DNA from: Acanthaster planci | Lineage: Eukaryota > Echinodermata > Asteroidea > Valvatida > Acanthasteridae | NCBI RefSeq assembly: GCF_001949145.1 | Contig: NW_019091368.1 | Coordinates: forward strand, 2,210,840-2,274,839 | DNA length: 64,000 bases | Direction of reading: 5' to 3' | Shown here: positions 25,201 through 37,300 of the stretch, piece by piece | How positions within the stretch are numbered: position 1 is the stretch's first letter | Layout: every line of letters starts with the position of its first letter | Made by a program: the position numbers and the translations under genes | Notes under the pieces: model-generated | Seen by the model: only the letters and a program-made list of their open reading frames with translations | What the model was told of the DNA's origin: nothing | Database searches by the model: none

Positions 25201-27108
25201 CTGCAGGTTGTTCTTCTTGGGAACGGGGAAGGTCGGGAGTGGGTGGGCAAACGGGATGGGCTCCACCTCCTTGAGGTAGGTCTCCAGCTCGTTGAGGCGG
25301 ACTTGCATGTGGGAGAAGGCCAAGCCGACATCATCCAGATTGGGGTCGGTGCGCCCATCTGTTGAGAAACAAAAACAATCCAAAGTGACTGACCACTCAC
25401 TCAACAGAAGACGTTTAGAAACCTGGTCCTAACACATGATCAGACACACATGATTACGCTACGTAAATAGTGTGGGCATTCCTTTGTTTTCAAGTACTTC
25501 AGAAAGTTGGTGACAATACTCATTTTTCTTGCGTTGCGAACGCTCTTTTAGACTGGATTTTTTCCCATTCCTTTGTTACAGATACTCCTTAGCATAAAAT
25601 TCTTCTGAAACTGTTTTCTAGACAGGGGTAACCCGGTGTAGAACTACCAAAGTCCATACCAGGTTCGCCAAACCTGCATTATGTGGACCTCTTTTGTTCA
25701 AGGGTCCGCACTTGGTACATGAGGTTAGCATGAACAAAGTACAGCAGGTATAAAAGCTGTAAGATCTTGTTAGACCAGGATGTCAATGGCAGTAGTGTGA
25801 CTGCCAATTCTGAAAGGGCGGCAGCTTAATTCAACAGTGCCACTTTTGGATCCAGCACTGGTTGGCAGGCTGGTCGGTAGTTTGGCTTTGGAAACAGTTG
25901 ACTTAAAAGATCTTGTTATCAATGAGCCACCTTTGATATCTCTCAAACCATATTTCATGATCAACAGGGTTCCTAGCGAACACAACTTTGACAGTAAAGG
26001 CTAATTAATAGCAATGTCGGTGCACAATTTTGGGGCTCTCTCAGATTAAGCAACAAAGTTTGTTGTTCCATGATTTGAGAGGTGCCAAAAATTTCAAACA
26101 TTACTTGAGTGTAGGCTAACCTTCCAGGTTTAGCGTAAATCACACAGAACCTTGTAGAATTTGGCATGTTTCGCATGAATTCTTCAATGCATTAAAAGTT
26201 CACAGGGTTGATGAAAATCATGATTTAAAATAATTAAAAATTAACAAAACCAAATTTTTAACATTTTAATCGGATCTTTTAAATTTAAATCAATTTTTCT
26301 TAATCAATCTTTGTATAAGTTGTCCAGGAGGCCCTTGATCCTGAAATAAAAATACCATGCGATGATTAACCCTAACCCTCCTCAATCCTTCACCTGTTGG
26401 AGGACTGAGGAGTGTTAGGGTTAAAGGACCCACTGCTGACTGCTGGGGTTAAGTTTACCATAATGTTAAACTGTTACACTCCTAATCCAACACCAAAGTT
26501 TGCTACACCCAGTTACCTGTATGCTGAAATACATGCAAACTCTTGGTATGAATACACTGCTGAAATAAAATTTTAATGATAAAACAAGACAATTGGGATA
26601 ACACTCCTGTGCACCATACTTCCTAACACATGGCATGCCTTATGTAACATTTCAAGAGACTTTACTGAATAAGTACACCCCTTTGGTGTTCCAATTTTCG
26701 TGATATTTGGCAAAACTGCTTTCCATGATACTGGTATTTGGAAATACTACGTTCTGATTTTTGAATGATTTTTTTCAAATGATTTTTATTTTCTAAGCGA
26801 TTTAACTCCTGATTTAAATCAATGATTGAAATCATTCGATTTAAATCAAACAACCTGGAAAGTTCAGTTCAACGTTTGACCAAAAAAAGGCCGCTAACTT
26901 GCGTTAGAGGTCAATTTTAAGATAAAGCATTATATTCCTTACACTGCTCAGCGTAGCGATGGGAGTGTCGAGCCAAGTGCTCTAGATACCTCTGCAGCAC
27001 ATCAGTCAAGAGGTCACAGGGTGTGGTGTGTATGGCATGCCAGCCAAGCCCCTGACACAGCTGGGCTACAGCCACTTTCAGCAGGCTGCGGCAGTACTCT
27101 TCCACCAT
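18706..27108 (-). CDS. TAF3: Transcription initiation factor TFIID subunit 3, 8 coding exons, 1025 aa
   Basis: Nuclear TFIID subunit. Coding exons: 27108-26943, 25358-25116, 24538-22800, 21580-21516, 21129-20625, 20201-20043, 19287-19187, 18805-18706; all GT-AG with matching phases, 3078 bases, TAG stop. Residues 1-80 form the histone fold that pairs with TAF10 in the family (LLTDVLQRYLEHLARHSHRYAEQ, then YGRTDPNLDDVGLAF across the exon 1-2 junction), followed by the conserved NNLQIPQPGSRDCRERLEYIPE region. Exon 3 (residues 138-716) is disordered and Lys/Ser/Pro-rich with long KE/KD tracts; exon 5 is Pro/Ser-rich. The C-terminal PHD finger has zinc ligands C969, C972, C984, C987, H992, C995, C1009 and C1012. 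Met in SAMIGC and Trp in DDWYHW match the residues used by vertebrate TAF3 to read H3K4me3. Human TAF3 is 929 aa; the extra length is in the disordered part. The ATG sits in GCCATGG. Exon 6's GTCAGT donor is the least certain junction. Confidence 0.96.
20625..21129 (-). repeat. Ser/Pro/Ala low-complexity coding tract of TAF3 exon 5
   Basis: Exon 5 encodes a run of Ser followed by SPSPSP and PPP segments and then Ala/Lys/Pro sequence. The antisense open frames over this tract (up to 153 codons) are compositional shadows. Confidence 0.85.
22164..22661. mobile_element. TTAA-flanked, piggyBac-like MITE, copy 1 (498 bp)
   Basis: The element begins TTAACCACTTCCTGCCGGGG and ends with the inverse CCCCGGCATGAAGTGGTTAA, so TTAA is duplicated at both ends and the terminal repeats match over about 20 bases. 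A TTAA target is the hallmark of the piggyBac superfamily. A second copy is at 55935-56524. There is no transposase; it lies in TAF3 intron 3. Relative to copy 2 it lacks about 90 internal bases. Confidence 0.85.
26368..26425. repeat. telomere-like hairpin repeat, copy 2
   Basis: Near-identical to 11120-11177 over about 55 bases, including the AACCCTAACCC start and GTTAGGGTTA end. It lies in the TAF3 first intron. Confidence 0.8.
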
Positions 27109-27199
27109 GGCAAACTGGTTCAGTCTACAGGCTCAGCCAACGGTTCTTGAGACGACAGAGTGAACAGGGAGAGACGTCAGTAACATTATAATACCAGCN

Positions 27200-28776
27200 A
27201 GTCGTAGTGTTCCACCATCGGTTAATCCCAAATGAAATCTCCGGCTTTAGGCCTACTTCCCTTTTACAACACAATTTTGCACAACCGCAAATTAGAAAGA
27301 AAAGACCAGTTGGCAGTTGGGGGAATAGCAGCAATTCGTGCCATATCATGGGCAGACCGCACAAAGATTGACGTGACTGAACGGCCACGCAGACCACCCA
27401 ATAGGGCCTAACATTAGTGAGCTTGTAAGGTAAACTGATCTCTTATTTTAACTAGGCCCTACCCTTAGTTTTCAATTTCCTTTTTAATTGTTCCTGCCTA
27501 CTACGGCAGGCAGACATATTGCCGTTATTGGGAACAATAAACTTTTCCAATGTTCACAATGCATTACGGGTTTGGATGACAAACATGCAGTGCATTGTAT
27601 GCACAACCCTATGGGAGAAGTGTACATGCAAAACATTAATCCGTTTCCATTTAATTTCAAGCCACCCCATTCTGACAAAGTATTGCATTATTGATTTGGG
27701 ACGAAGATATTCACAAACTTTGAAGTTTAAAGCTTGGCAGAAGGGAAAATTCGGAGAATCCCTTCCAACACCACCAGTTTTTGTCATGGACCATGCTTTG
27801 ACTAAGATTGTGAATATTAAAGTGAGCTCTAGTCAAAATCACAACTTGTAGCTCATTCTACCCATACTGACCAGTCACGTTCATTTCAGCCAGTAGAGTG
27901 GCGGGTGCCCTTAAAAAAAAACAATTAAGGGCGATTTTTTTCTTCTTACAAACATTTGAAAACTTACTTGAAAACTTTTCTCGTATAATTTGATAATACG
28001 CATGCATCTGTGAGTTGATGAGCAGATACATAAAAACATGTTGTAGAAAACTGTAAATTGATTTCTGACTGGTTCAGCTTCTCCCATAGGGTTGTGCATA
28101 AAATGCATTGTTTGTCATCCAAACCCATGATAAATTGTGAACGTTGAAAAGGTTTATTAAACCATGGTTAAATAAAAATCCTTAGACCCTACCCACAGAA
28201 CTGTGGTGACCAACGTCCACTCCACTCCCTCGTAGTGGAGCGGACGTCGGACTCCACAGTTCTGGGGGCCCTAGACAAGCTAGACCCTATATGATCTGCA
28301 CTGCCATGGCCACAGGTCTACCTCAGCTCAAAGCCTGAGGCAGAGTTATAGGCCTGCAGGAGATTCCAGCAAGGTCATAGTTAATAAAATTCCTTCGACT
28401 GATACAAGTGAACTGTCACTGCAGTGATATGCCATTTCAAACTTGCGATTTGTGTCGCTGTCGTGTGTGTACTGTCCGACTAGCCTTGGCCGGCCTATGT
28501 CATAGTATGTGTGCACACAACCTGTGCAAAATAAATACACAAGCTAGGCCCTACGTGAATTGTTCACACGATTTAAAAGAAGAACAGATACGTCGAAGTT
28601 AATATACACTTTATCTCACTCTCAACCCATTCACATACCTATTACGGTACGACGCATCTTCAAATGAGCAAATTTTCCCCCATCGTAGCTCACAATGGGC
28701 GCTGTAAGAAAAAAAAAACCTATTGACCGCTGAGGGCGCTCTTCTCTTAACTAATGGGTGCAGTCCACTAATTCCA
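27200..28776. repeat. 1.6 kb direct repeat, copy 1 (upstream of TAF3)
   Basis: Begins GTCGTAGTGTTCCACCATCGGT right after a single N at 27199 and matches 28778-30375 almost base for base, with scattered substitutions and small indels. It contains a hairpin at about 28199-28260. It sits only about 90 bases upstream of the TAF3 start codon. The copy ends at TTAACTAATGGG followed by 18 bases not found in copy 2. It could be a tandem duplication or two haplotypes placed in series by the assembler. Confidence 0.9.
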
Positions 28777-28777
28777 N

Positions 28778-30375
28778 GGTCGTAGTGTTCCACCATCGGT
28801 AAATCCCAAATGAAATCTCCGGCTTTAGGCCTACTTCCCTTTTACAACAAAATTTTGCACAACCGCAAATTAAAAAGAAAAGACCAGTTGGCAGTTGGGG
28901 GAATAGCAGCAATTCGTGCCATATCATGGGCAGACCGCACAAAGATTGACGTGACTGAACGGCCACGCAGACCACCCAATAGGGCCTAACATTAGTGATC
29001 TTGTAAGCTAAACTGATCTCTTATTTTAACTAGGCCCTACCCTTAGTTTTCAATTTCCTTTTCAATTGTTCCTGCCTACTACGGCAGGCAGACATATTGC
29101 CGTTATTGGGAACAATAAACTTTTTCAATGTTCGCAATGCATTATGGGTTTGGAGGACAAACATGCAGTGCACTGTATGCACAACCCTATGGGAGAAGTG
29201 TACATGCAAAACATTAATCCGTTTCCATTTTATTTCACACTCCAATTCAAGCCACCCCTTCTGACACAGTGTTGCATTATTGATTTGGGACGAAGATATT
29301 CACAAACTTTGAAGTTTAAAGCTTGGCAGAAAGGAAAATTCGGAGAATCCCTTCCAACACCACCAGTTTTTGTCATGGACCATGCTTTGACTAAGACTGT
29401 GAATATTTAACTGAGCTCTAGTCAAAATCACAACTTGTAACTCATTCAACTCGTATTGACCAGTCAGGTTCATTTCAGCCAGTAGAGTGACGGGTGCCCT
29501 TAAAAAAACGATTCAGGGCGACTTTTTCTTCTTACAAACATTTGAAAACTTATTTGAAAATTTTTCATGTATAATTTGATAATACGCATGCATCTGTGAG
29601 TTGATGAGCAGATATATAAAAAGATGTTGTAGAGAACTGTAAATTGATTTCTGACTAGTTCAGCTTCTCCCATAGGGTTGTGCATAAAATGCATTGTTTG
29701 TCATCCAAACCCATGATAAATTGTGAACGTTGAAAAGGTTTATTAAACCATGGTTAAATAAAAATCCTTAGACCCTACCCACAAAACTGTGGTGACCAAC
29801 ATCCATTCCACTCCCTCGTAGCGGAGCGGACGTCGGACTCCACAGTTCTGGGGGCCCTCGACAAGCTAGGCCCTATATCATGATCTGCGCTGCCATGGCC
29901 ACAGGTCTACCTCAGCTCAAAGCCTGAGGCAGAGTTATAGGCCTGCAGGAGATTCCAGCAAGGTCATAGTTGATAAAATTCCTTCGACTGATACAACTGA
30001 ACTGTCACTGCAGTGATATGCCATTTCAAACTTAGACTGTGAATGCTATTTGTGTCGCTGTCATGTCGTGTGTGTACTGTCCGACTAGCCAAGCAGATAG
30101 CCTGTTGGCCGGCCTATGTCATAGTATGTGTGCACACAACCTGTGCAAAATAAATACACAAGCTAGGCCCTACGTGAATTGTTCACATGATTTAAAAGAA
30201 GAACAGATATGTCGAAGTTAACATACACTTTATCTCACTCTCAACCCATTCACATACCTATTACAGTACGACGCATCTTCAAATGAGCAAATTTTCCCCC
30301 ATCATAGCTCACAATGGTCGCTGTAAGAAAAAAAACCTAATGACCGCTGAGGGCGCTCTACTCTTAACTAATGGG
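28778..30375. repeat. 1.6 kb direct repeat, copy 2 (upstream of TAF3)
   Basis: Second copy, again starting immediately after a single N (28777) and ending at TTAACTAATGGG near 30375. Differences from copy 1 include an insertion near 29235 (CACTCCAATT) and an extra TAGACTGTGAATGC block near 30035. No coding potential beyond short open frames shared by both copies. Confidence 0.9.
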
Positions 30376-33300
30376 AAGATGAATGGATCAATCTGCTTGG
30401 TACCTGAAAGCTTACTCATACTTTCCCAAAGCAGCGACACGACGAGCTGAGGTAGCAGACTATTGAAACTCGCATTCAATATTCGATCAAGGACGTACTT
30501 CCGTCCGTGCATTCGATAGGGACCTGGGTGCCGGTCGATCGTCCTCCACGTAGAAGGATCCGAAGAAAAAGGAGTCCCATGCCGCAGGAGGGCGCTGTTA
30601 AATAAAAAATCAGACTTGCACCTTCAGGTTTCACCACACCAAATACGCGCCCATGGAAAACAGTGCAAAATCGGACTGAAATAGCGCCTCTCTCGTGAAG
30701 AGGTTGGCCTCCGTTTTTTCACTGGAAATTCAAGATCATGGCCAGAAGATCACTTTTCGTTTCAATTTCATGGGGGTTAGCCACGAAAATATTTTTTATT
30801 CGCTTTTGAATGAAGATATCCCCAAAATAGCAATAAAACTAAGCGCTCATTTCTGATTTTAGCCGCTCGCCTCTATCCAAAATAGGTCCGCAATTTGGGC
30901 TTTTAGTGAAAGAAATATCCCGACCTAGAAATTATCAGTCCTAAATTCGGGATTGATAGAAATATTTCTGTGATGACTCCTGGTTATGGCCTGTCTTATT
31001 GTAAAAATCCCGTGGGATTACAGAATATTAATGAGCTCGCGCGCAGAAATACAACCATTTGGTGGAATACACCCTTCCGATGACGCTCTTACGGATCAAA
31101 TCGACCGGAGCAGCATAGGCCGTATTTTTCCAAGAGCTGGAAACTGGTGAATTTAATTCAGTGTTTGTCAGTTTGTCCGATTTTACCGCTTTTACATAAT
31201 GAAAAAATATTCTCTACTTATTTATTATTATATATTTATATCCCCCCCCCTTATCGATCTCCCCTTTTCAGCGTTTAAGAAGCAATTTTGGTTTCCGGGA
31301 AGGCCGACAAATTCTGCAAAATCCGCCTTACTGTTTTTCTCACTGCGAATGAAGTGTGCAGGGATGATTTAGTAGCCCATCCCCGGGTCAGAAAGTGCAA
31401 GAATGTATTCTCCAGTACCCCGTGGATTGTGACACCCCTGTTTACAAGGCATCTGGGGGAGCCGAAGAGGCAGACCAAGGAATAGTTGAACAGCTGGGTA
31501 TGTTCGCAGATGCTGGCGAAAGTTTATGACCGAGGTAGACACCAGACCAAGGCCGGAGGAAGCTGTCGACATCAGGCGTGTCACCTTTACAGCCGAATCC
31601 CCCTTAACATGAAAAATATTCCTTCTGAATACGGGGTCATGACCTCGTTTTCCTCTGAACAGAATGTGCAAATGGGGCGGGTTATTTTTGATAGTTTTCA
31701 AAATGAACGGTTGCATCAAATGCGTATTTCCGACTAGTTCATCGCTTGGGTCCTTTTGACCTCTGGTTTTCATTTCCTTGGGACATTTTGACTCCCTTCT
31801 CTCAGATCCTTATGGTTTTAATTTCCTTGTGACATCTTGACTCCTCTCTCTCAGATCCTTATGGTTTTAATTTCCTTGGGACATCTTGACTCCTCTCTCT
31901 CAGATCTTTATGGTACTAGTGTGAATCCTCCTCCCGCTGTAATTTCCCTGAAGAGAATTTGTGGCTTTTCAATCCAAAAGCTTAATTGATATGAAGTTGA
32001 TAATAATAGCAACTAGCCTGCAAAATTATTTCTTCTGAAATACCCCGTGTATTATAAATCCATGAAAGTACAGTATGTCAAAAAATTAAAATCTCCAACG
32101 GTTTCCAGGTGGCAATTTTTTTAGAATCACAACCAGTATGCAGTTTGTACCCCTTTTTCAAAAACACCGCCACCGCGACCGTTTTTACTGTTTTCTCGAC
32201 AAGTAGACTCTGTATGGAACAACACACTTTCACAGGAGACTTGCATTGTGTTTTCGTAATAATTTTGACAGAGAATCAGCGTAACTTGCACAAAAAACAC
32301 AAGTACCCTCCCCCCTTTAACGCACACGCGGGTCTGAGCTGTTTGCTAAAAAAATGCTAAACCACAGAATGATGAGAAAAGTTGCAGCATTCTCTACTGC
32401 CAAGCTCTCGCCCGTAAGACCTTGTTTGAATAAGATCTTTTCTAGATTCTTTACCCTTATCGCCGTAAACCAGTTCCGATCAACCTTTTCTTTGTTATCC
32501 TTATTTTGACAAGCTAAGTGTAACATTCTCATCATACATCGTAACTGTTATTTGTTCCAATATCGGTGTGATCTTGTTTAATTTCTTTTGCATCGGCGAA
32601 AACCCAAGCATTAAAATAATAACCATTTTTAGATAGTTTGGGATTTTTCTGATCGTAATAGTCTGCTTTAATTTCTTTGGATTACAATTTTGTCACTCAA
32701 TTGACGAGATAATAATGCAACGATGTCGCATTTTTCGAAGATGACACGGTGCAATGCCCTCTTTTTGCAGAGTTTTGCAAATGCGCTGTTTATCGACGAT
32801 AATGGAGTTCAATCAATCGACCGATGATGCAAACAACTTCTATTAATTTCTTTTATCGGCAAAAACGAAAGAGCGTCGTTTCGGTAGTTACAAACAGCGT
32901 TCTGTTTTCAATTTTTTTATTTTACAACTGTTGTCACTTGGTCGACGAAAAGACGATGGAACGATACTACCATTTCTCGAAGATGGTGAGTTTGACGACG
33001 ATTACATGGTATGTGTGCTCGTTGCATTTGGAATAACCTGGTTGAAACTGTGCTTCAACCAGGCCACTTCAATTCACCTAACAACGAAAGTACAGAACGA
33101 ACTCACCGCAAATCGACTATAAAGGATTCAATCTCTCAACCGGGTTTGCTAATTATTTTGTTGAAAGCGGTCCTAGTGGGAATACTTTGAAAGGGTTGAC
33201 GACAACGAGGCATATGCACTCGCTGTATTAAAAAATAACTGGATGAAAACAGACAGTTTAAGACCGGTCAGTTTAATATATCAGCTTTTTTACGACGATG

Positions 33301-34287
33301 ACTATTTTGTAAATGTGTTTGCCTTGGCGGCTTTACAAAGTTGACGTATCACAGAGCCAGGAAAACACTGTCGTTTGACCTCAGATGAAATTATAAACAT
33401 TTTCCAAAGGCTTCAGCCCTGAAGAAGGTACTCAATTACCGAAAGCTCGGCAATCACATATTTCAGAGCACTGATTTGATATTATATTCTTGTCGATATT
33501 CTGATCACGGTGCTACGCTGCCCTTCCATATTTCTCTGATCGACTTTTTACAGAGCCGGTCGGCTACGTCATCGGTAACTGCGTCATTATTTTGGAGGAT
33601 TTCCCGCTGCTTCTCACAACCCTGTCTTTGGATATGGTGGTTTGACATTTGCATGGCACGTCCGTCTAAGCACACAAAAAAGAGAAATTCTGGCACTTTT
33701 TGGTCCAAAGGGTAATTCTCTATGTCTGTCACTGACATAATGTAAATAGAGCATCAAAAGTGTAAACTTGTAGGCCAACAGGTTGTAAAGCTTTGCAGCT
33801 ACCTTTTCGAGCAAAGCCAAGGGAGAAAGGCAATTTCAGTGGTGAATCTAGAACCAAACTTTTGGGGAAGAGCAAGCTTCTTTTTTGGGGGGGAGGGGCC
33901 AAAACCCAAGCCTTTCTAAGAGGTTACTATAGGCCTATTTGGGGGGCTTTTTCATCGCGCGCTTTATGAAGGACGGAAAACGAAAGGGACCCAAACATCT
34001 CCCTTCTCTGATTAAAAAGGGGCTCCTTTGCTACTGGATCTCGTTCGCACATTTTAAGACCGGCCAATTTAAGCACGCGATTATTCCCTTATACGTGAAT
34101 AAAAAAACCAAGTATTACACTCACTAAACTTATGCAAGTCTAATTTCGATCGCGACACGATTTACCTCGTGTGGCTTGATGCTCGTCTTTGTTCGGATCC
34201 TTTTTAGTGAAGAAGGGCAGTCGACCATCGACCTGTGGCGTTTCAGAAGTACTGCAGGATAACAAACACTACCGGTGCCATCGGGAA
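30376..34287. other. intergenic region between TAF3 and UBA3
   Basis: About 3.9 kb between the divergent TAF3 and UBA3 genes. It should include UBA3 promoter and 5' UTR sequence. I see no TATA box or CpG-rich promoter I would defend. It contains a 49-bp tandem repeat at 31764-31911. Open frames reach at most 134 codons (31369-31773 minus) and show no family motif. Confidence 0.6.
31764..31911. repeat. three-copy 49-bp tandem repeat
   Basis: The unit starts TGGTTTTAATTTCCTTG and ends CTCTCTCAGATCCTTA. Units start at 31764, 31813 and 31862 with a few mismatches. Confidence 0.9.
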
Positions 34288-34307
34288 ATGGCTGATCAAG
34301 AAGAATC
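34288..34307 (+). CDS. UBA3: proposed first coding exon of UBA3 (20 bases)
   Basis: ATGGCTGATCAAGAAGAATC followed by donor GTAAAG encodes MADQEE plus two bases of a codon. Joined to 35482 (after TTCTGTTATAG) it reads in frame S-V-A-M-E-T-G into GRWNHV. Human UBA3 begins MADGEEP, and the ATG context (GGGAAATGG) is good. Frame, donor, acceptor and similarity all agree, but the exon is very short, so this is an inference. Confidence 0.7.
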
Positions 34308-37300
34308 GTAAAGTTCATTCTTATTTCTCACGGTGTTACAAGTTTCTTACATACAGTTTCAATGATCAGGTTTTGTCATTCAATTTGTTACTGAACAGTT
34401 AATGGAGCATTTTTTTGTAGAGTAGGTCTAACGTCATGGGGAACGTGGTGGACCTGGACAAATACTCCAGGGCTCCTGTCTGGAAGGGGGAGGGGTAGAC
34501 GGTGAATGAGGGAGGTAGCCTTCAATCACGATCATGTTAAGATTGGGCATGAAAGGTCAATCTGTGTGATTGGTGGATCGCTACGCTATCGATCTCATGG
34601 TACAATCTGTCAATCCCTCCACCATATCACTTTTTGGAACCCATTTTTTAAAATACAGCTTACAGCAACTAGTGTCTAATTCTAAAAAATTCCTAGGCTT
34701 ACAACCTCAAAAAAGCAGCTTGGGCACAATCAGCTTACCGTGCAGAGTAACTAATCACGCCCTAGGTCATCAACATGACAAACCAAGAATGCTGGTCAGC
34801 CTCCCTCTCCCTGCCTCCTTCGCAAACACCATCCACCCCGTGATAAAGTTGCCCCCAACAGACTTGCCCTGTTGGTTGACCAACATTGCCCCTCCTCATC
34901 ACTGGTGACCGAGGGGACCTGGCCCCTTCACTTATTGCAGGTCCTATAATGGGGCGGGATCAATTGATCCGCGTATTATTGGATGATACCTGATGGTCTC
35001 ACAACTGTCCCTGCCTCCCCCCCTTTGAAAATCGTTCTGCTGCCGCTGCTTCCCATTGCAAAATGGGACTCCTCTTTGAGAGAGGTGGGATGAGGAACCC
35101 TCTACATGAAGCTGTGCAGCACTCTCGGTCCCCCTTCGTTCGTCTCCCTCTCCCCCCCCCCCACCCTTCCAAAGATCGTCGTTGCAAAAATTTTTCAACA
35201 AGAGAAGAGTCTTGTGTGGGTTATGAAATTGTATACCAAGCCTCGGCTCTTAAAAATCAATTTTCTGTGAAGTAGTCACAGAAATTCAACTTGGTCCAAG
35301 TTGATCGAGGCTTAAGGTTTTTTCTCCAAAATGGTTTAGAGATGGTTCTGGAGGTTGACGATGTTTCTTGTTTTGCTTTTTTTTTTGTGGGTATGTTTTC
35401 ATTTTGTAGTTGATAATCTTTTCATCTCCTGTTGGTTTTCTGCCTTCTTAATTTACAATAGCTTACTCTGTTCTGTTATAGGGTTGCGATGGAAACTGGC
35501 AGGGCTGAGCCTGATTTGTTTGGCAGGTGGAACCATGTCCGCAAACTGTTGGAGAGGAGTGGCCCGTTTGCACACCCTGACTTTGAACCAAGTCCAGAGG
35601 TATTGCATCTTGCCTGCTTGATCATTATTCCCATGAAATGGTGTGTGATGATTATGGGCATTGAGCGGGACCGAGAGAGGGTGCTATTTTCTTTGCAACG
35701 GAGGCTCCATTGGTCAGAACCGAACTTCACTGGTTCATGAACGACTAGGAGTAGGAAATGCACGTGTCACAGTCGCATCACTACCAACAAGTTGAACACT
35801 CCTGACCAGTGTGGCGCTTCCCAACCAATGAGGGGGTGCTTCTGCTCAAGGCAGATTACACACTTAGTACCATTACCCCAAATTGTATACACTTATTTGC
35901 TAGAAACAGGACTGTACCATCCAAATGTGTACGAAAAACAATGGTATATGCAATTCATGGATTTTGAAGGATCTGGGAGGGTTGTAATGTAAACAGAGAA
36001 TTTTCAAACCTGGTTTGATAGATTGGGCCATATGGAGAAAACCTTAATCTGACCTTCGGTAAAAAGAGCTTCATTTTTTTGTTTATTTTTGTCACAATTC
36101 CTGTACTCACACCCATGCCTGGTTGGCGATAATGAGGTTTTCCACCGTAGAACTCAAAATGCAAATTTTAGTTTTCATCAGAACCTTGAATTTTATTTCT
36201 CTCTTTCTGTTTTACCAAATTTCCCAAGATTCTGGACTTCATGCTGAACAGCTGTAGGATACTTGTGGTTGGAGCTGGAGGACTTGGCTGTGAGATTCTG
36301 AAAGATTTGGTAAATATCTTGAGGTTATTTTTACAACTTAAGGTTTAAAGACTGTAGTTTTTGTATTTTACTCGGCATTTCAAATTTCAAAACTACCCCG
36401 TAAAAGTAAAGATCAATTAAATTGATGTATGCATTGGTCATTAGTTATCACGAATGTGTTAACCTTTAAATTTGATGCCATTTGTACTTTTTCTTTTGTG
36501 CACAAATGCCAATGATATCCAGCGGTTACCGTACCAATGACCTATTCAAGATATTCCCATGTTAAGTCTGGTGTCCTTGTTCCTGCTTGTCTTTTTCCAT
36601 AGGCTCTGATGGGATTCCGGCAAATTGATGTCATCGACATGGACACCGTTGATCTATCTAATCTCAACAGACAGTTTCTGTTTAGGTGAGACTTCAGACT
36701 TCAAAGAAGAGAATCAGACCATGTGGTATACAATGTGGATCGAAAAAAGAAAATCAAGATATTATTGCTGATTGCAACAGAAGTAGGGCTCATGTGAATC
36801 TAAGGGAGGGATCATCTGTTAGGTACTAATCTCCTCTTTAAAATGACACCTTGATTATATCGACACGTTCACAGTTAACGGAGCAGTGACCGATTTTATG
36901 AAAGGGTCCATTTAAGGAATTATGCCACATTCTTCAATGGCATTCTGTGGCCTTAACCTTAACATCACTCTCTCAAACTAACCAGTGGGTGAGGAAAACC
37001 TTACAGTGAAGTTAACAGGTGGGTGAGATGAGACTTGCAGTAAATTTAACAGGTGGGTCAAGAGAATTTTGAAGTAACTTAAGAATCGGTTAGGGAGAGG
37101 CTTGCTATTTCTTAAAACACTTGAATGCAAATTACAGAAGCAATGCGTGTGTTGTTGCTTTAAGTGGTCACAGAGTGGGATCCTTGCGGAATTGACAGAT
37201 GCTTTTGCTAAAAACTGTCCAGAACGTCCACCTCTAGCCAAGGCAATGATTTGGCACAATGCTGCCAGTACCGGCCTGAGGAACCAGCTCAAACCTATCT

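Noticed and set aside
31369-31773. 134-codon open frame on minus
   Set aside because: No recognisable family motif, no splice context, and it overlaps the start of a tandem repeat.
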